Source of the DNA: Parafrankia elaeagni
Lineage (GTDB): Bacteria > Actinomycetota > Actinomycetes > Frankiales > Frankiaceae
Length of the DNA stretch: 64,000 bases
Reading direction: 5' to 3'
Assembly (NCBI RefSeq): GCF_000374165.1
Contig: NZ_KB893705.1
Location: forward strand, 1-64,000
The notes under the pieces are model-generated. The model was given only the letters and a program-made list of their open reading frames with translations, had not been told where the DNA came from and searched no databases. The position numbers and the translations under genes were made by a program. This document shows positions 1-8,007 of this stretch, one piece after another (position 1 is the stretch's first letter; each line of letters starts with the position of its first letter).

Positions 1-459
1 TTTGTTTGGTCGCGCTTTCATCATCCGACTGGAAGGCCACTTCCGTCACTACGGCTGGCCACGTTTTCGGTAATTCGGCTGCCGGAGTTTCTCCGGTGAA
101 GCTCTGCGTCGTTTCCTCGGAATTTGATCCGGGTGTGCGTGGCCTTGATTTGTGCGGCCCATCCCGGGCGAGCGTGGCGGGATCGCATCCAACTCGCTCC
201 GCTCCGCGCAAGGCACCTTGAGGCGCCCCACAACGTGGCTACGGAACGTCACTGATCACAACCTGGTGCGATCTCTGCGCAGCCCTGCGTGCAGAACGCA
301 GATTATAACCCTCTCGGAGGGGTGCTTCGGTGGGTTCGGGCGTGGGTTCGGGTGTTGTGCGGGCAATGCGCCGCCGCTCCCCGCCGTGACGTGACGGCCC
401 CGCCGCATTCAGATCAGTTCCGTGCGATCCGGGCAGTCACCGGCGCCGCCCGCCGGTGG
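1..459. other. non-coding left edge
   Basis: No convincing gene is visible here; the open frames on both strands lack recognisable domains and good ribosome-binding sites. The DNA is slightly less GC-rich than its surroundings. Two short stem-loops are visible: CCGGAG-TTT-CTCCGG at 82-96, and a CCCTC/GAGGG hairpin near 310-322, about 140 bp beyond the 3' end of the rhomboid gene, where it could serve as a weak terminator. A gene ending just left of the window could explain the first part. Confidence 0.5.
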
Positions 460-1329
460 TCAGCCGCGGTGGCGGGGCGGCTGCCGCAGGCCCATGCGCG
501 GTGGCTCTCGCACCCAGCGTGCCTGCGGGGACCGGCGCGGCGCCGGCCCGGCCGCACGCAGGCGCTGGACGAACGGTGCGACCAGCACGGCGCCGAGCAC
601 GAAACCAACCACGTGCGCGCCGTAGGCGACGCTCCCGCCCTCCGCCACCCCGATGCCGGTGAAGTACATGTACTGGAGCGCGAACCAGAAACCGAGCACG
701 ATCCACGCTGGCAGCCAGAACGGGAGGAAGAACAGCACCGAGACCAGCCCGATGACCCGTGCCTTCGGGAACAGCACCAGGTAGGCGCCGAGAACCCCGG
801 CCACCGCGCCGGACGCCCCGATGAGGGTGTCGGTCGTGCTGCCTTCGAACAGGGCGAACCCGTAGGCGGCCGTCACCCCGCAGACCAGGTAGAACAGCAG
901 GTAGAGCAGCCGTCCCATGCGGTCCTCGATGTTGTTGCCGAACACTCCGAGGAACAGCATGTTGCCGATGAGGTGCAGCCAGCTGCCGTGCAGGAACATC
1001 GAGGTGATCGCCGACAGGACCGGCGACTTGTCAAAGCTCGGTGGCGATTCCGACAGGCAGCCCACGCGGTTCTGCGCGTCCAGCGCCAGCCGGCCCGAGT
1101 TCGCCACCGGGAGCTGCTCGTTGGACAGCAGCTCCCTGGGGATCGCCCCCCATTCCTGGAAGAAGCGCTGCTGTTCGCAGACGTTCTGAGGCTGCGAGGT
1201 CTGCACTCCGGCGACCGAGCTGACCATCGGGGTGAGAAAGATGAAGACCACGACATTGATCGCGATCAGCAGCCAGGTGACGACCGGCCTGCGTCGCAGT
1301 GGATTGATGTCGTGAATCGGGATGACCAC
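460..1329 (-). CDS. rhomboid family intramembrane serine protease
   Basis: An integral membrane serine protease that would cut transmembrane segments of client proteins within the bilayer. From the chosen GTG start (1329, AGG-rich site just upstream) it is 289 residues. The catalytic serine lies in GASGAVAG (Ser about 173) and the catalytic histidine in AYGAHVVG (His about 239). The HLIGN motif near 119-123 supplies the oxyanion-site His/Asn. About six hydrophobic segments and an extracellular-type loop with two cysteines (about residues 51 and 91) follow the first segment. The Arg/Pro-rich tail after residue 255 is cytosolic-looking. A longer ATG start at 1419 adds 30 non-hydrophobic residues and is less likely. 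The substrate cannot be told from the sequence. Confidence 0.88.
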   Translation of the reverse strand: MVIPIHDINPLRRRPVVTWLLIAINVVVFIFLTPMVSSVAGVQTSQPQNVCEQQRFFQEWGAIPRELLSNEQLPVANSGRLALDAQNRVGCLSESPPSFDKSPVLSAITSMFLHGSWLHLIGNMLFLGVFGNNIEDRMGRLLYLLFYLVCGVTAAYGFALFEGSTTDTLIGASGAVAGVLGAYLVLFPKARVIGLVSVLFFLPFWLPAWIVLGFWFALQYMYFTGIGVAEGGSVAYGAHVVGFVLGAVLVAPFVQRLRAAGPAPRRSPQARWVREPPRMGLRQPPRHRG

Positions 1330-1437
1330 GTGGTCATCCTGCCGTAGTACGCCCGGCGTGGCCCGGCCTGCCCGCCGTGGTCGCTCCCCGGCCGCTGTGC
1401 GCGGACCTCCCAGCGACATCGTCGGTGCCGTGTGTCA

Positions 1438-2865
1438 TCAGCGTCGCGTGGCCGCCCACTGGGTGACGGGCATCATCGGCCGCCAGCCGGCGAACCCGCC
1501 GATCGGCGCCGCACGGGTCACCGCCAGGCGGATCAGCTCCCCGCCGTACTCCGCGTGGCACCGGGCCAGCGCGGTCTCGGACTCGATCGTCACGGCGTTC
1601 GCGACGAGCCGCCCGCCGGGCCGCAGCGCCTCCCAGCAGCGCTCGACGGTGCCGGGCGCGGTCAGGCCGCCGCCGACGAACACCGCGTCCGGCTCACCGG
1701 CCACCCCGGCCAGGTCGGCCAGGGCCGCCGGGGCCGCCGCCGTGACCACCCGCAGCGCGGGCACGCCGAGGGCCCCGGCGTTGCGGGCGATCCGGGCGGC
1801 GCGGTCGGCCCGCGGCTCCACCGCGACCGCCCGGCAGGCCGGGTGGGTGCGCATCCACTCGATCGAGACGCTGCCGCAGCCGGCGCCGACGTCCCACAGC
1901 AGCTCGCCGGGAGCCGGTGCCAGCAGCGCCAGTGTCACCGCGCGGACCTCCCGCTTGGTCAGCTGCCCGTCATGCTCGAACGCGTCGTCCGGAAGCCCCG
2001 GAACGCGGGGGAGATGCGGCGCGCCCGCCCCGCTGCTCAGGTGCAGCGCGACCAGGTTCAGATCGGCGACGCCGTCATCGTCATCGCCGCGGGCGGAGGG
2101 GGAGGCGGAGGCCGGAACGGGGCTCGCCAGCAGGGCCGCGCGAGTGTCCCGCCGGCGCTCCGCAGGGCCACCCAGGTGCTCCAGCAGGGTCACCGCACTG
2201 TCACCGAAGCCGCGGTCGGTGACCAGACGGCACAGCGCGGCCGGCGTGTGGCGGTCGGCGCTCAGGACGAGCAGCCGACGGCCCGCCGTCAGCGCCGGGT
2301 GCACCGAGGCCAGGGGACGGCCGACCAGGCTGACGACCTCCGTGGCGTCCAGGGCCCAGCCGAGGCGCGCGCAGGCCAGCGAGACCGAGGACGGATGCGG
2401 CAGCACCCGGACCCGCTCCGCGCCCAGGACCCGGACAAGGGTGGTGCCGAGCCCGAAGAACATCGGGTCACCGCTCGCCAGCGCGCACAGCCGCGCACCC
2501 GCATGCTCCTCGACCACCCCGGCCACCGCCGGCGCCAGCGGGGACGGCCAGCGCACCCGGCGGGCCGCCACCTCGGGCGGCAACAGCCCCAGCTGCCGTG
2601 GCGCGCCCAGGACGACCTCGGCGCGGAGGAGCTCTCCGCGCGAGGTCTGGGGCAGCCCGCCCCAGCCGTCGTCGCCGATTCCGACGACGGTGACGACCTG
2701 CCCGGTGCCCGGGTTCAGGAGGAGAACAGCATGCGGGTCAGGCGCCCGTGCCCATGCCCGTAACCGTGGCCATGGCTGGGACCGTGGCCACGCGAACCCC
2801 AGGCCGGCTGGTTGTAGTGACCGCCGGGCGGCGGCGGGGGCGGCGGAGGGGCGGCCTGGGCCCAC
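1438..2865 (-). CDS. cobL: precorrin-6Y C5,15-methyltransferase (CbiE-CbiT fusion)
   Basis: A cobalamin pathway enzyme that methylates precorrin-6Y at C-5 and C-15 and decarboxylates the C-12 acetate, using S-adenosylmethionine. The N-terminal half is CbiE-like (begins near VVTVVGIGDDG, about residue 57; ASGDPMFFGLG near 130). The C-terminal half is CbiT-like, with the SAM loop LLWDVGAGCGSVSIEW. The start is uncertain. The only in-frame ATG at 2865 overlaps the preceding zinc ribbon gene by 151 bp, and no ATG, GTG or TTG is available near the true domain start at about 2700, so a CTG start or a sequencing error there should be considered. The residues before about 50 are probably not translated. 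No other cobalamin gene and no cobalamin riboswitch is seen nearby. Confidence 0.88.
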   Translation of the reverse strand: MGPGRPSAAPAAARRSLQPAGLGFAWPRSQPWPRLRAWARAPDPHAVLLLNPGTGQVVTVVGIGDDGWGGLPQTSRGELLRAEVVLGAPRQLGLLPPEVAARRVRWPSPLAPAVAGVVEEHAGARLCALASGDPMFFGLGTTLVRVLGAERVRVLPHPSSVSLACARLGWALDATEVVSLVGRPLASVHPALTAGRRLLVLSADRHTPAALCRLVTDRGFGDSAVTLLEHLGGPAERRRDTRAALLASPVPASASPSARGDDDDGVADLNLVALHLSSGAGAPHLPRVPGLPDDAFEHDGQLTKREVRAVTLALLAPAPGELLWDVGAGCGSVSIEWMRTHPACRAVAVEPRADRAARIARNAGALGVPALRVVTAAAPAALADLAGVAGEPDAVFVGGGLTAPGTVERCWEALRPGGRLVANAVTIESETALARCHAEYGGELIRLAVTRAAPIGGFAGWRPMMPVTQWAATRR

Positions 2866-3014
2866 TGGCCCTCGAGGCGGGTGAGCGCCTCCAGCTCGCC
2901 GTAGTCGAGGAAGATGCCACGGCAGTTGTCACACTGCTCGATCTGGACGCCGTTGCGGTTGTAGGTCCGCATCGCGCCGTGGCATTTGGGGCACACCATC
3001 GTCTGGTAGCTCAC
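2715..3014 (-). CDS. TFIIB-type zinc ribbon protein with His-rich tail
   Basis: A 99-residue protein. The N-terminal zinc ribbon has two CxxC knuckles (Cys8/Cys11 and Cys28/Cys31) followed by GIFLDYGELEAL, typical of the zf-TFIIB family, whose function is unknown. It is followed by an eight-proline run (about 56-63) and a Gly/His tail (about 64-90) with several HG pairs, a likely metal-binding segment. It lies directly upstream of cobL on the same strand, and their reading frames meet or overlap, so they are probably co-transcribed. A link between the His-rich tail and cobalt or nickel handling is only an inference from this placement. Confidence 0.82.
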   Translation of the reverse strand: MSYQTMVCPKCHGAMRTYNRNGVQIEQCDNCRGIFLDYGELEALTRLEGQWAQAAPPPPPPPPGGHYNQPAWGSRGHGPSHGHGYGHGHGRLTRMLFSS

Positions 3015-3045
3015 GGTCGCAGCGTACCGGGCGATCAGGGCGGGG

Positions 3046-4155
3046 TCAGGCTCCCGCGGCCAGCCGCCCGGCGCAGTCCAGGAAAGCGCGGGCGCCCTCG
3101 TCGAGCGGCGTCCCGAACTGCGCGAGGTCGGTGAGCGCGCCCGCCGCGTACTGCACCGTCACCGCCCGTGCCGGCCCGTCCAGCGCGGCCCACGGGTCGC
3201 TGCCGGGGCCCAGGGCGATCCCGCCGGCGGCCAGGTAGGCGTCGAGGAAGCCGGCCCACACCTGGGGCGGCAACAGCCCGGCGGCGAACCAGGCCGCCGG
3301 GCGGGCGAGATCCCACGCGGGGTCGCCCCACCCGAGATCGTCGACGTCGATGATCCGCCAGCCCGCGTCCGTGGCGTCCGTGGCGGCGCCGCCGGGCCTG
3401 TCTCCCGGCCGCGACGTCGGTGTGGCCTGCACGACCTGCACGACCTGGCCGAGGTGCCAGTCTCCGTGGATCAGCGCGGGGCGGGCACCAGGCCGGGTCG
3501 GTGACTGCCCGAGCCACGGCGGCAGCGTCTCGTACGCGCGCTGGACGTCGACGGCCAGACGGTGGATCCCGTCCCCGGCCGGCACGGTGGCGAGCGCACC
3601 TGCCAGGCGGTCCAGGGAGCGGTGCAGCCGGGCACACACCGCGGCGGGCGGCACGCCCGCGGCGCCGAGCGGGACGCCCGGGGCCGTGAGATCGGTCCTG
3701 TGTAGCCGGGCGAGCAGCTCGGCGGCGGCTGGCCAGGGAGCGGCCTCGATCCGGTGCTCCACCTCATCCGGGCGCAGGGCCGTCGCGGCCGGCCAGGCAC
3801 TGACCAGGCGGCCGTCGACGGTCGCGAGCAGGCCGCCCAGCCCGCCGCGGATGCGCAGCGGCGGCAACAGCAGCGCGGCCAGCCGCCGGTCCCCGGCGAG
3901 GCGCAGCCGGGCGAGCAGTGGGCCCGGCTCCTCCTCGGCCAGGTGGGTCTTGACGACGATGTCGCCATGACGCACGACGAGCCGGCCCTTGCGGTCGGTC
4001 AGGACGTCACCGCCGGGCCGGGTGAGTTCGTCGAGGGTGATGTCCCCGCGCCGACCGGCGGTGCTGCCCGTATCCGTCCCGCCGGTCCCGCCGGTCCCGC
4101 CCGTCCCGCCCGTCCCGCCCGTCTCCTCGTCGCCCGCCACCGCCCCGCCAATCAC
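3046..4155 (-). CDS. aminoglycoside phosphotransferase family protein
   Basis: A 369-residue kinase-like protein. The catalytic loop HGDWH (230-234) and the metal-binding acidic cluster IDVDDLGWGDP (269-279) match the APH/choline kinase fold. The usual Asn of the loop (HGDxHxxN) appears to be Gln (HLGQ), which may alter metal binding. The substrate is unknown; members phosphorylate antibiotics, sugars or amino alcohols, or act in housekeeping metabolism. The N-terminus carries a GGTGGTGG tract encoded by 9-bp tandem repeats near 4078-4124. The ATG at 4155 follows a GGAGG site. The gene lies 31 bp upstream of the zinc ribbon gene and may be in one transcript with cobL. Confidence 0.78.
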   Translation of the reverse strand: MIGGAVAGDEETGGTGGTGGTGGTGGTDTGSTAGRRGDITLDELTRPGGDVLTDRKGRLVVRHGDIVVKTHLAEEEPGPLLARLRLAGDRRLAALLLPPLRIRGGLGGLLATVDGRLVSAWPAATALRPDEVEHRIEAAPWPAAAELLARLHRTDLTAPGVPLGAAGVPPAAVCARLHRSLDRLAGALATVPAGDGIHRLAVDVQRAYETLPPWLGQSPTRPGARPALIHGDWHLGQVVQVVQATPTSRPGDRPGGAATDATDAGWRIIDVDDLGWGDPAWDLARPAAWFAAGLLPPQVWAGFLDAYLAAGGIALGPGSDPWAALDGPARAVTVQYAAGALTDLAQFGTPLDEGARAFLDCAGRLAAGA

Positions 4156-4311
4156 CGCTCCGCTCCTCCCGCATCACCTGTCACCACCGCATTCTGCGCC
4201 GGTCCGGCAGCGGCGGGCGGGGACCACGGGGAGGCCCGGCGGCGGTGCCTGGCGGTGGCCGGCCGTGGCCTGTCCGCCCAGGTGAGCCCGGCCGCGCACT
4301 ACCGTCGGCTG

Positions 4312-6981
4312 ATGCAGCCGCTGACGCAGGCCGAGGCCGTGGCGCGGGCCGCGCTCGTCCAGGTCCGTTCCTACCGGGTTGACCTGGATCTGACCGGAAC
4401 GCCGGACGGCCCACGGTTCGCCTCCACCACCACCGTGTCGTTCACCTGCCGGACCCCGGGCGCCGGCACGTTCGTCGACGTCCGGGCGGTCGCGCTGGAG
4501 GACGCCCGGCTGAACGGGCGGGGCGTCGACGTCGACCGGGCGCGCTGGCAGGGTGGCCGGCTGCCGCTGCACGGGCTCGAGGCCGAGAACACCCTCTTCG
4601 TGCGGGCGGTCATGGAGTGCACGAACACCGGCGAGGGGCTGCACCGCTTCACCGACACCGAGGACGGCGAGGTCTACCTCTACGCGCAGTCGTTCCTCGA
4701 CGACGCCGCCCGGGTCTTCGCCTGCTTCGACCAGCCGGACCTCAAGGCACCGCTGCACCTGACGGTCCGCGCCCCCGAGGCCTGGGAGGTGCGGGCCAAC
4801 GGCGCGGGCACCCGGGTGGCGCCCGGGCGGTGGGAGTTCACCCCGACCGCCCCGCTCGCCACCTACGTGGTCTCCCTGGTCGCGGGGCCCTACCAGGTGT
4901 GGAGCCGCGAGCACGACGGCGTGCCGCTGGCTCTGCTCTGCCGCCGTTCCCTCGCCCCGTACCTGGAGGACCAGGCACCGGAGATCTTCGAGCTCACCGC
5001 CGCCTGCCTGGACCACTACCACGCGCTGTTCGGCATCCGGTACCCGTTCGGGAAGTACGACCAGGCGTTCGTGCCGGAGTTCAACATGGGCGCGATGGAG
5101 AACCCCGGCCTGGTCGTCTTCCGTGACGAGCTGGTCTTCCGCTCGGCGGTGACCGAGGCCGAGCGCGAGCGGCGGGCCGTCGTGATCGCGCACGAGATGG
5201 CCCACATGTGGTTCGGCGACCTGGTGACCATGCGCTGGTGGGACGATCTGTGGCTCAACGAGTCCTTCGCCGAGTACATGGGCACCCGGGTCACGGCCGC
5301 GGCCACCCGTTTCACCCAGGCCTGGACGAGCTTCGCGGTCGGCCGCAAGAACTGGGGCTACGCGGCCGACCAGCGCCCGTCCACCCACCCGGTGGCGCCG
5401 CTGGAGGTCCCGGACTCCGCGGCGGCCCTGCTGAACTTCGACGGCATCTCCTACGCGAAGGGCGCCTCCGCGCTGCGCCAGCTCGTCGAATGGGTGGGCG
5501 ACGACGACTTCCTCGCCGGCCTGCGGGCCTACTTCGCCACCCACGCCTTCGGCAACGCCACCCTGGACGACCTGCTCGCGGCCCTGGCCCGGGCCAGTGG
5601 GAAGGACCTGTCGGGATGGGCCGAGGCGTGGCTGCGCCGCCCGCGGCTCGACACGCTGCGCCCGCAGGCGCGGCTCGACGACCGGGGCACCTATGAGGCC
5701 GTCGAGATCGTGCGGGCCGAACCGGTCGAGGCGCCCGCCGCGCGGCCGCACCGGGTCGGGCTCGGCGTCTACGACTCCGCGCCGGGCGGCGGTGCGGTGA
5801 CGCTGCGCCGCCGGGTCCTGGTCGACCTGGAGCCGGCCGCTCCCGGCGGGCGGACAGCGGTTCCGGAGCTGGTCGGCACCGCGGCCGGGCGGCTGCTGCT
5901 CGTCAACGACGGGGACCTGACCTACGCGAAGACCAGGTTCGGTCCCGGTGACCTGGAGCGCCTCGGCGAGGTGCTCCCCGACCTGGCGGATCCGCTCGCG
6001 CGGGCCGTCGTGTGGTCCGCCGCGGCCGACCTGATCCGGGACGCCGACTGGCCGGCGGGGGAGTACCTCGCGCTCGCGGTACGGGCGTTGCGCACCGAGC
6101 GCTCCGTCGCCGTTCTGGAGGACGTCCTGCACTTCACGGCCGGCACCGTCGTCGACTGCTACCTGCCGGCACGGGACCGCCGGGCCGCGCGGGAGGCCCT
6201 GGTGGACACCTGCCGCTCGGTGATCGACAGTGTGGCCGGACCCGGACCCGGGCCGGGCCAGGGCCAGGGCCGACTGCTGGCCGCGGCACGTGGGCTGATC
6301 TCGTGCGCGCAGCAGCCGGAGGTGCGGCTGCTGCGCGACTGGCTGGACGGCCGCAGCGTGCCCGCCGGCCTGGTCGTCGACCCGGATCTGCGCTGGCGCC
6401 TGCTCGGCCGCCTGGTGGTCCTGGACGCCGCGGGTGAGGCGGAGATCGGGGCCGAACTCGCCTGCGACCCGAGCACCCGCGGCGCCGAGCACGCGGCGCG
6501 GATCCGCGCCACCGTCGGTCACCCGGCAGCCAAGGCCCGCGCCTGGAAGACCGTCACCGAGGACCAGGTGAGCTCCGTGCGGCTGGTCGCCGCCACCGCG
6601 CTGGGTTTCTGGCAGCCCGGCCAGGACGACCTCACCGCCGCCTACGTCGAGCGGTACGTCGCCGACATGCCCCGGCTGGCGGCGGACCGCTCTCCGCACG
6701 CCGTCCGCCAGCTGGCGGGGGCGGCCTTTCCCCGCTACGCGGTAGCGGCCGGCACCGTCGCGGCCGTGGACCAGCTGCTCGGCCGCTCGGACGTCGGACC
6801 CGTGCTCGCGCGGGTGGTGGTCGACGCCGCCGACGACCTGCGTCGGGCGCTTGCCGCCCGCGAGCTGCACCAGGCGTCCCACCCGGGCGGGTGGCCGGAT
6901 CCGCCGCCTGCCGGGCCGAGCGCCACTGATCCGGGTCCACCCGGCCCGGGCCCCGCCGGCGCGGAGCCGGTCAGCGGTTGA
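4312..6981 (+). CDS. pepN: aminopeptidase N (M1 family)
   Basis: An 889-residue cytosolic zinc aminopeptidase that removes N-terminal residues from peptides. The substrate-binding GAMEN motif is at 260-264 and the zinc motif HEMAH at 294-298, with the third ligand Glu at 317 in NESFAEY. The length fits the family, including the C-terminal ERAP1-like helical domain. The ATG at 4312 begins at MQPLTQAEA; the frame stays open upstream, but that sequence has no homologous character. It is divergent from the phosphotransferase gene and convergent with the crotonase gene. Its last codons lie in a 23-bp tandem duplication shared with that neighbour's 3' end. Confidence 0.95.
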   Translation: MQPLTQAEAVARAALVQVRSYRVDLDLTGTPDGPRFASTTTVSFTCRTPGAGTFVDVRAVALEDARLNGRGVDVDRARWQGGRLPLHGLEAENTLFVRAVMECTNTGEGLHRFTDTEDGEVYLYAQSFLDDAARVFACFDQPDLKAPLHLTVRAPEAWEVRANGAGTRVAPGRWEFTPTAPLATYVVSLVAGPYQVWSREHDGVPLALLCRRSLAPYLEDQAPEIFELTAACLDHYHALFGIRYPFGKYDQAFVPEFNMGAMENPGLVVFRDELVFRSAVTEAERERRAVVIAHEMAHMWFGDLVTMRWWDDLWLNESFAEYMGTRVTAAATRFTQAWTSFAVGRKNWGYAADQRPSTHPVAPLEVPDSAAALLNFDGISYAKGASALRQLVEWVGDDDFLAGLRAYFATHAFGNATLDDLLAALARASGKDLSGWAEAWLRRPRLDTLRPQARLDDRGTYEAVEIVRAEPVEAPAARPHRVGLGVYDSAPGGGAVTLRRRVLVDLEPAAPGGRTAVPELVGTAAGRLLLVNDGDLTYAKTRFGPGDLERLGEVLPDLADPLARAVVWSAAADLIRDADWPAGEYLALAVRALRTERSVAVLEDVLHFTAGTVVDCYLPARDRRAAREALVDTCRSVIDSVAGPGPGPGQGQGRLLAAARGLISCAQQPEVRLLRDWLDGRSVPAGLVVDPDLRWRLLGRLVVLDAAGEAEIGAELACDPSTRGAEHAARIRATVGHPAAKARAWKTVTEDQVSSVRLVAATALGFWQPGQDDLTAAYVERYVADMPRLAADRSPHAVRQLAGAAFPRYAVAAGTVAAVDQLLGRSDVGPVLARVVVDAADDLRRALAARELHQASHPGGWPDPPPAGPSATDPGPPGPGPAGAEPVSG

Positions 6982-7006
6982 CGGCGGAGCCGGTCAGCGG
7001 TTGACG
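6961..7006. repeat. 23-bp perfect tandem duplication at convergent gene ends
   Basis: The 23-bp unit starting GCGGAGCCGG occurs twice in direct succession, at 6961-6983 and 6984-7006. The first copy contains the pepN stop codon and the second the stop codon of the minus-strand crotonase gene. Each gene therefore keeps an intact end despite the duplication. Confidence 0.9.
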
Positions 7007-7839
7007 AAGGTCGGAGCCCGCCGCTCGCCGAAGGCCGCGCGGGCCTCGGCGTAGTCCTCGGTGGACTGCACGATCGCCATGTGCGAGGCGATGAGGTCCA
7101 GGTTCGTCCGCAGGTCGAGATGCTGGGACTGGTAGACGGCCTTTTTGATCATCGCGCTGGAGATGGGTGACATCCCGGCGAGGCGGCGGGCGAAGGCGTA
7201 CGTCTCGGCGAGCAGGGCCGCCTCGTCGTCGTAGACGCGGTTGACCAGGCCGATGCGCTCCGCCTCGACGCCGTCCACCGTGTCGCCGCTGAGCAGCAGC
7301 TCCAGGGCCTTCGCCGGCCCGACCAGGCGTGGGAGCAGGTAGGTGCCACCGTCACCGGGGACCAGGCCGATCCGGATGTAGCCCTCCGAGAGCCGTGCGG
7401 ACCGGGCGGCGAAACGCATGTCGCACATCAGCGCCATGTCGAGCCCGGCGCCGACCGCGACGCCGCTGACCGCCGCGATCAGCGGTTTGCTGAGGTCCAG
7501 CACCGCCCGGGCCACCTTGTGGACGCCCTCGGTGAGCATTCGCCGCCGGGCGATCGGGGTGGGCTCGATCCCGCTGAGCACCGCCAGGTCGATGCCGGAG
7601 CAGAAGGCCCCCCCGGCCCCGGTGACCACCACCACCCGCACCTGCGGGTCGGCCTCGGCGGCCCGCAGCGAGTCCGCCCACCGGTCGATCATGGTCAGGG
7701 TGAAGGCGTTCCGGACCTGCGGACGGTTGAGGGTGATCGTGGCGATCGCGTCCTCGACCACGTAGATCAGCTCATCGGGTTCGGGCCCGTCCGGTGTGCC
7801 CGTGCCCGTGCCGGCCGGGGGCGTGCTCTCGTCGCTCAT
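6994..7839 (-). CDS. enoyl-CoA hydratase/isomerase (crotonase) family protein
   Basis: A 281-residue crotonase-fold protein that would act on acyl-CoA thioesters. The oxyanion-hole region GAGGAFCSGIDL, the core GVAVGAGLDMALMCD and the VPGDGGTYLLPRLVG segment are clear. By comparison with classical enoyl-CoA hydratase, the two catalytic glutamates appear replaced: the first by Asp (GAGLDM) and the second by Tyr (SEGYIRIG). A hydratase reaction is therefore doubtful, and an isomerase or hydrolase role is possible. The N-terminal 25 residues are a Thr/Gly/Pro-rich extension. There is no operon partner; the next gene on this strand lies 168 bp upstream. Confidence 0.88.
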   Translation of the reverse strand: MSDESTPPAGTGTGTPDGPEPDELIYVVEDAIATITLNRPQVRNAFTLTMIDRWADSLRAAEADPQVRVVVVTGAGGAFCSGIDLAVLSGIEPTPIARRRMLTEGVHKVARAVLDLSKPLIAAVSGVAVGAGLDMALMCDMRFAARSARLSEGYIRIGLVPGDGGTYLLPRLVGPAKALELLLSGDTVDGVEAERIGLVNRVYDDEAALLAETYAFARRLAGMSPISSAMIKKAVYQSQHLDLRTNLDLIASHMAIVQSTEDYAEARAAFGERRAPTFVNR

Positions 7840-7892
7840 GGCGTTGTCCTACCAGGCCGGCACCCGCCCGGGCCGTCCGGCGTGGGGCACCT

Positions 7893-7948
7893 GGCACCAG
7901 AGCAGCCACCGGCACCAGAGCAGCCCACCGGCACCAGGGCAGCCCACC
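7893..7948. repeat. three tandem 18-19 bp units, intergenic
   Basis: Three near-identical units beginning GGCACCAG (7893-7910, 7911-7929, 7930-7948) lie between the start of the crotonase gene and the end of the next minus-strand gene. They differ by one inserted C and one A-to-G change. They might affect the crotonase gene's promoter but look like a minisatellite. Confidence 0.75.
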
Positions 7949-8007
7949 GGTGCCGGGCACGGACGAGCGGCGGCCCACCTGGGGCAGGCCGCCGCTGTGC
8001 GTCCGGA

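Noticed and set aside
152..394. 80-codon plus-strand frame at the left edge
   Set aside because: No ribosome-binding site, no domain and Arg/Ser/Pro-biased composition.
4174..6882. 902-codon minus-strand open frame
   Set aside because: It lies opposite pepN, whose motifs are clear; no domain or ribosome-binding site supports it.
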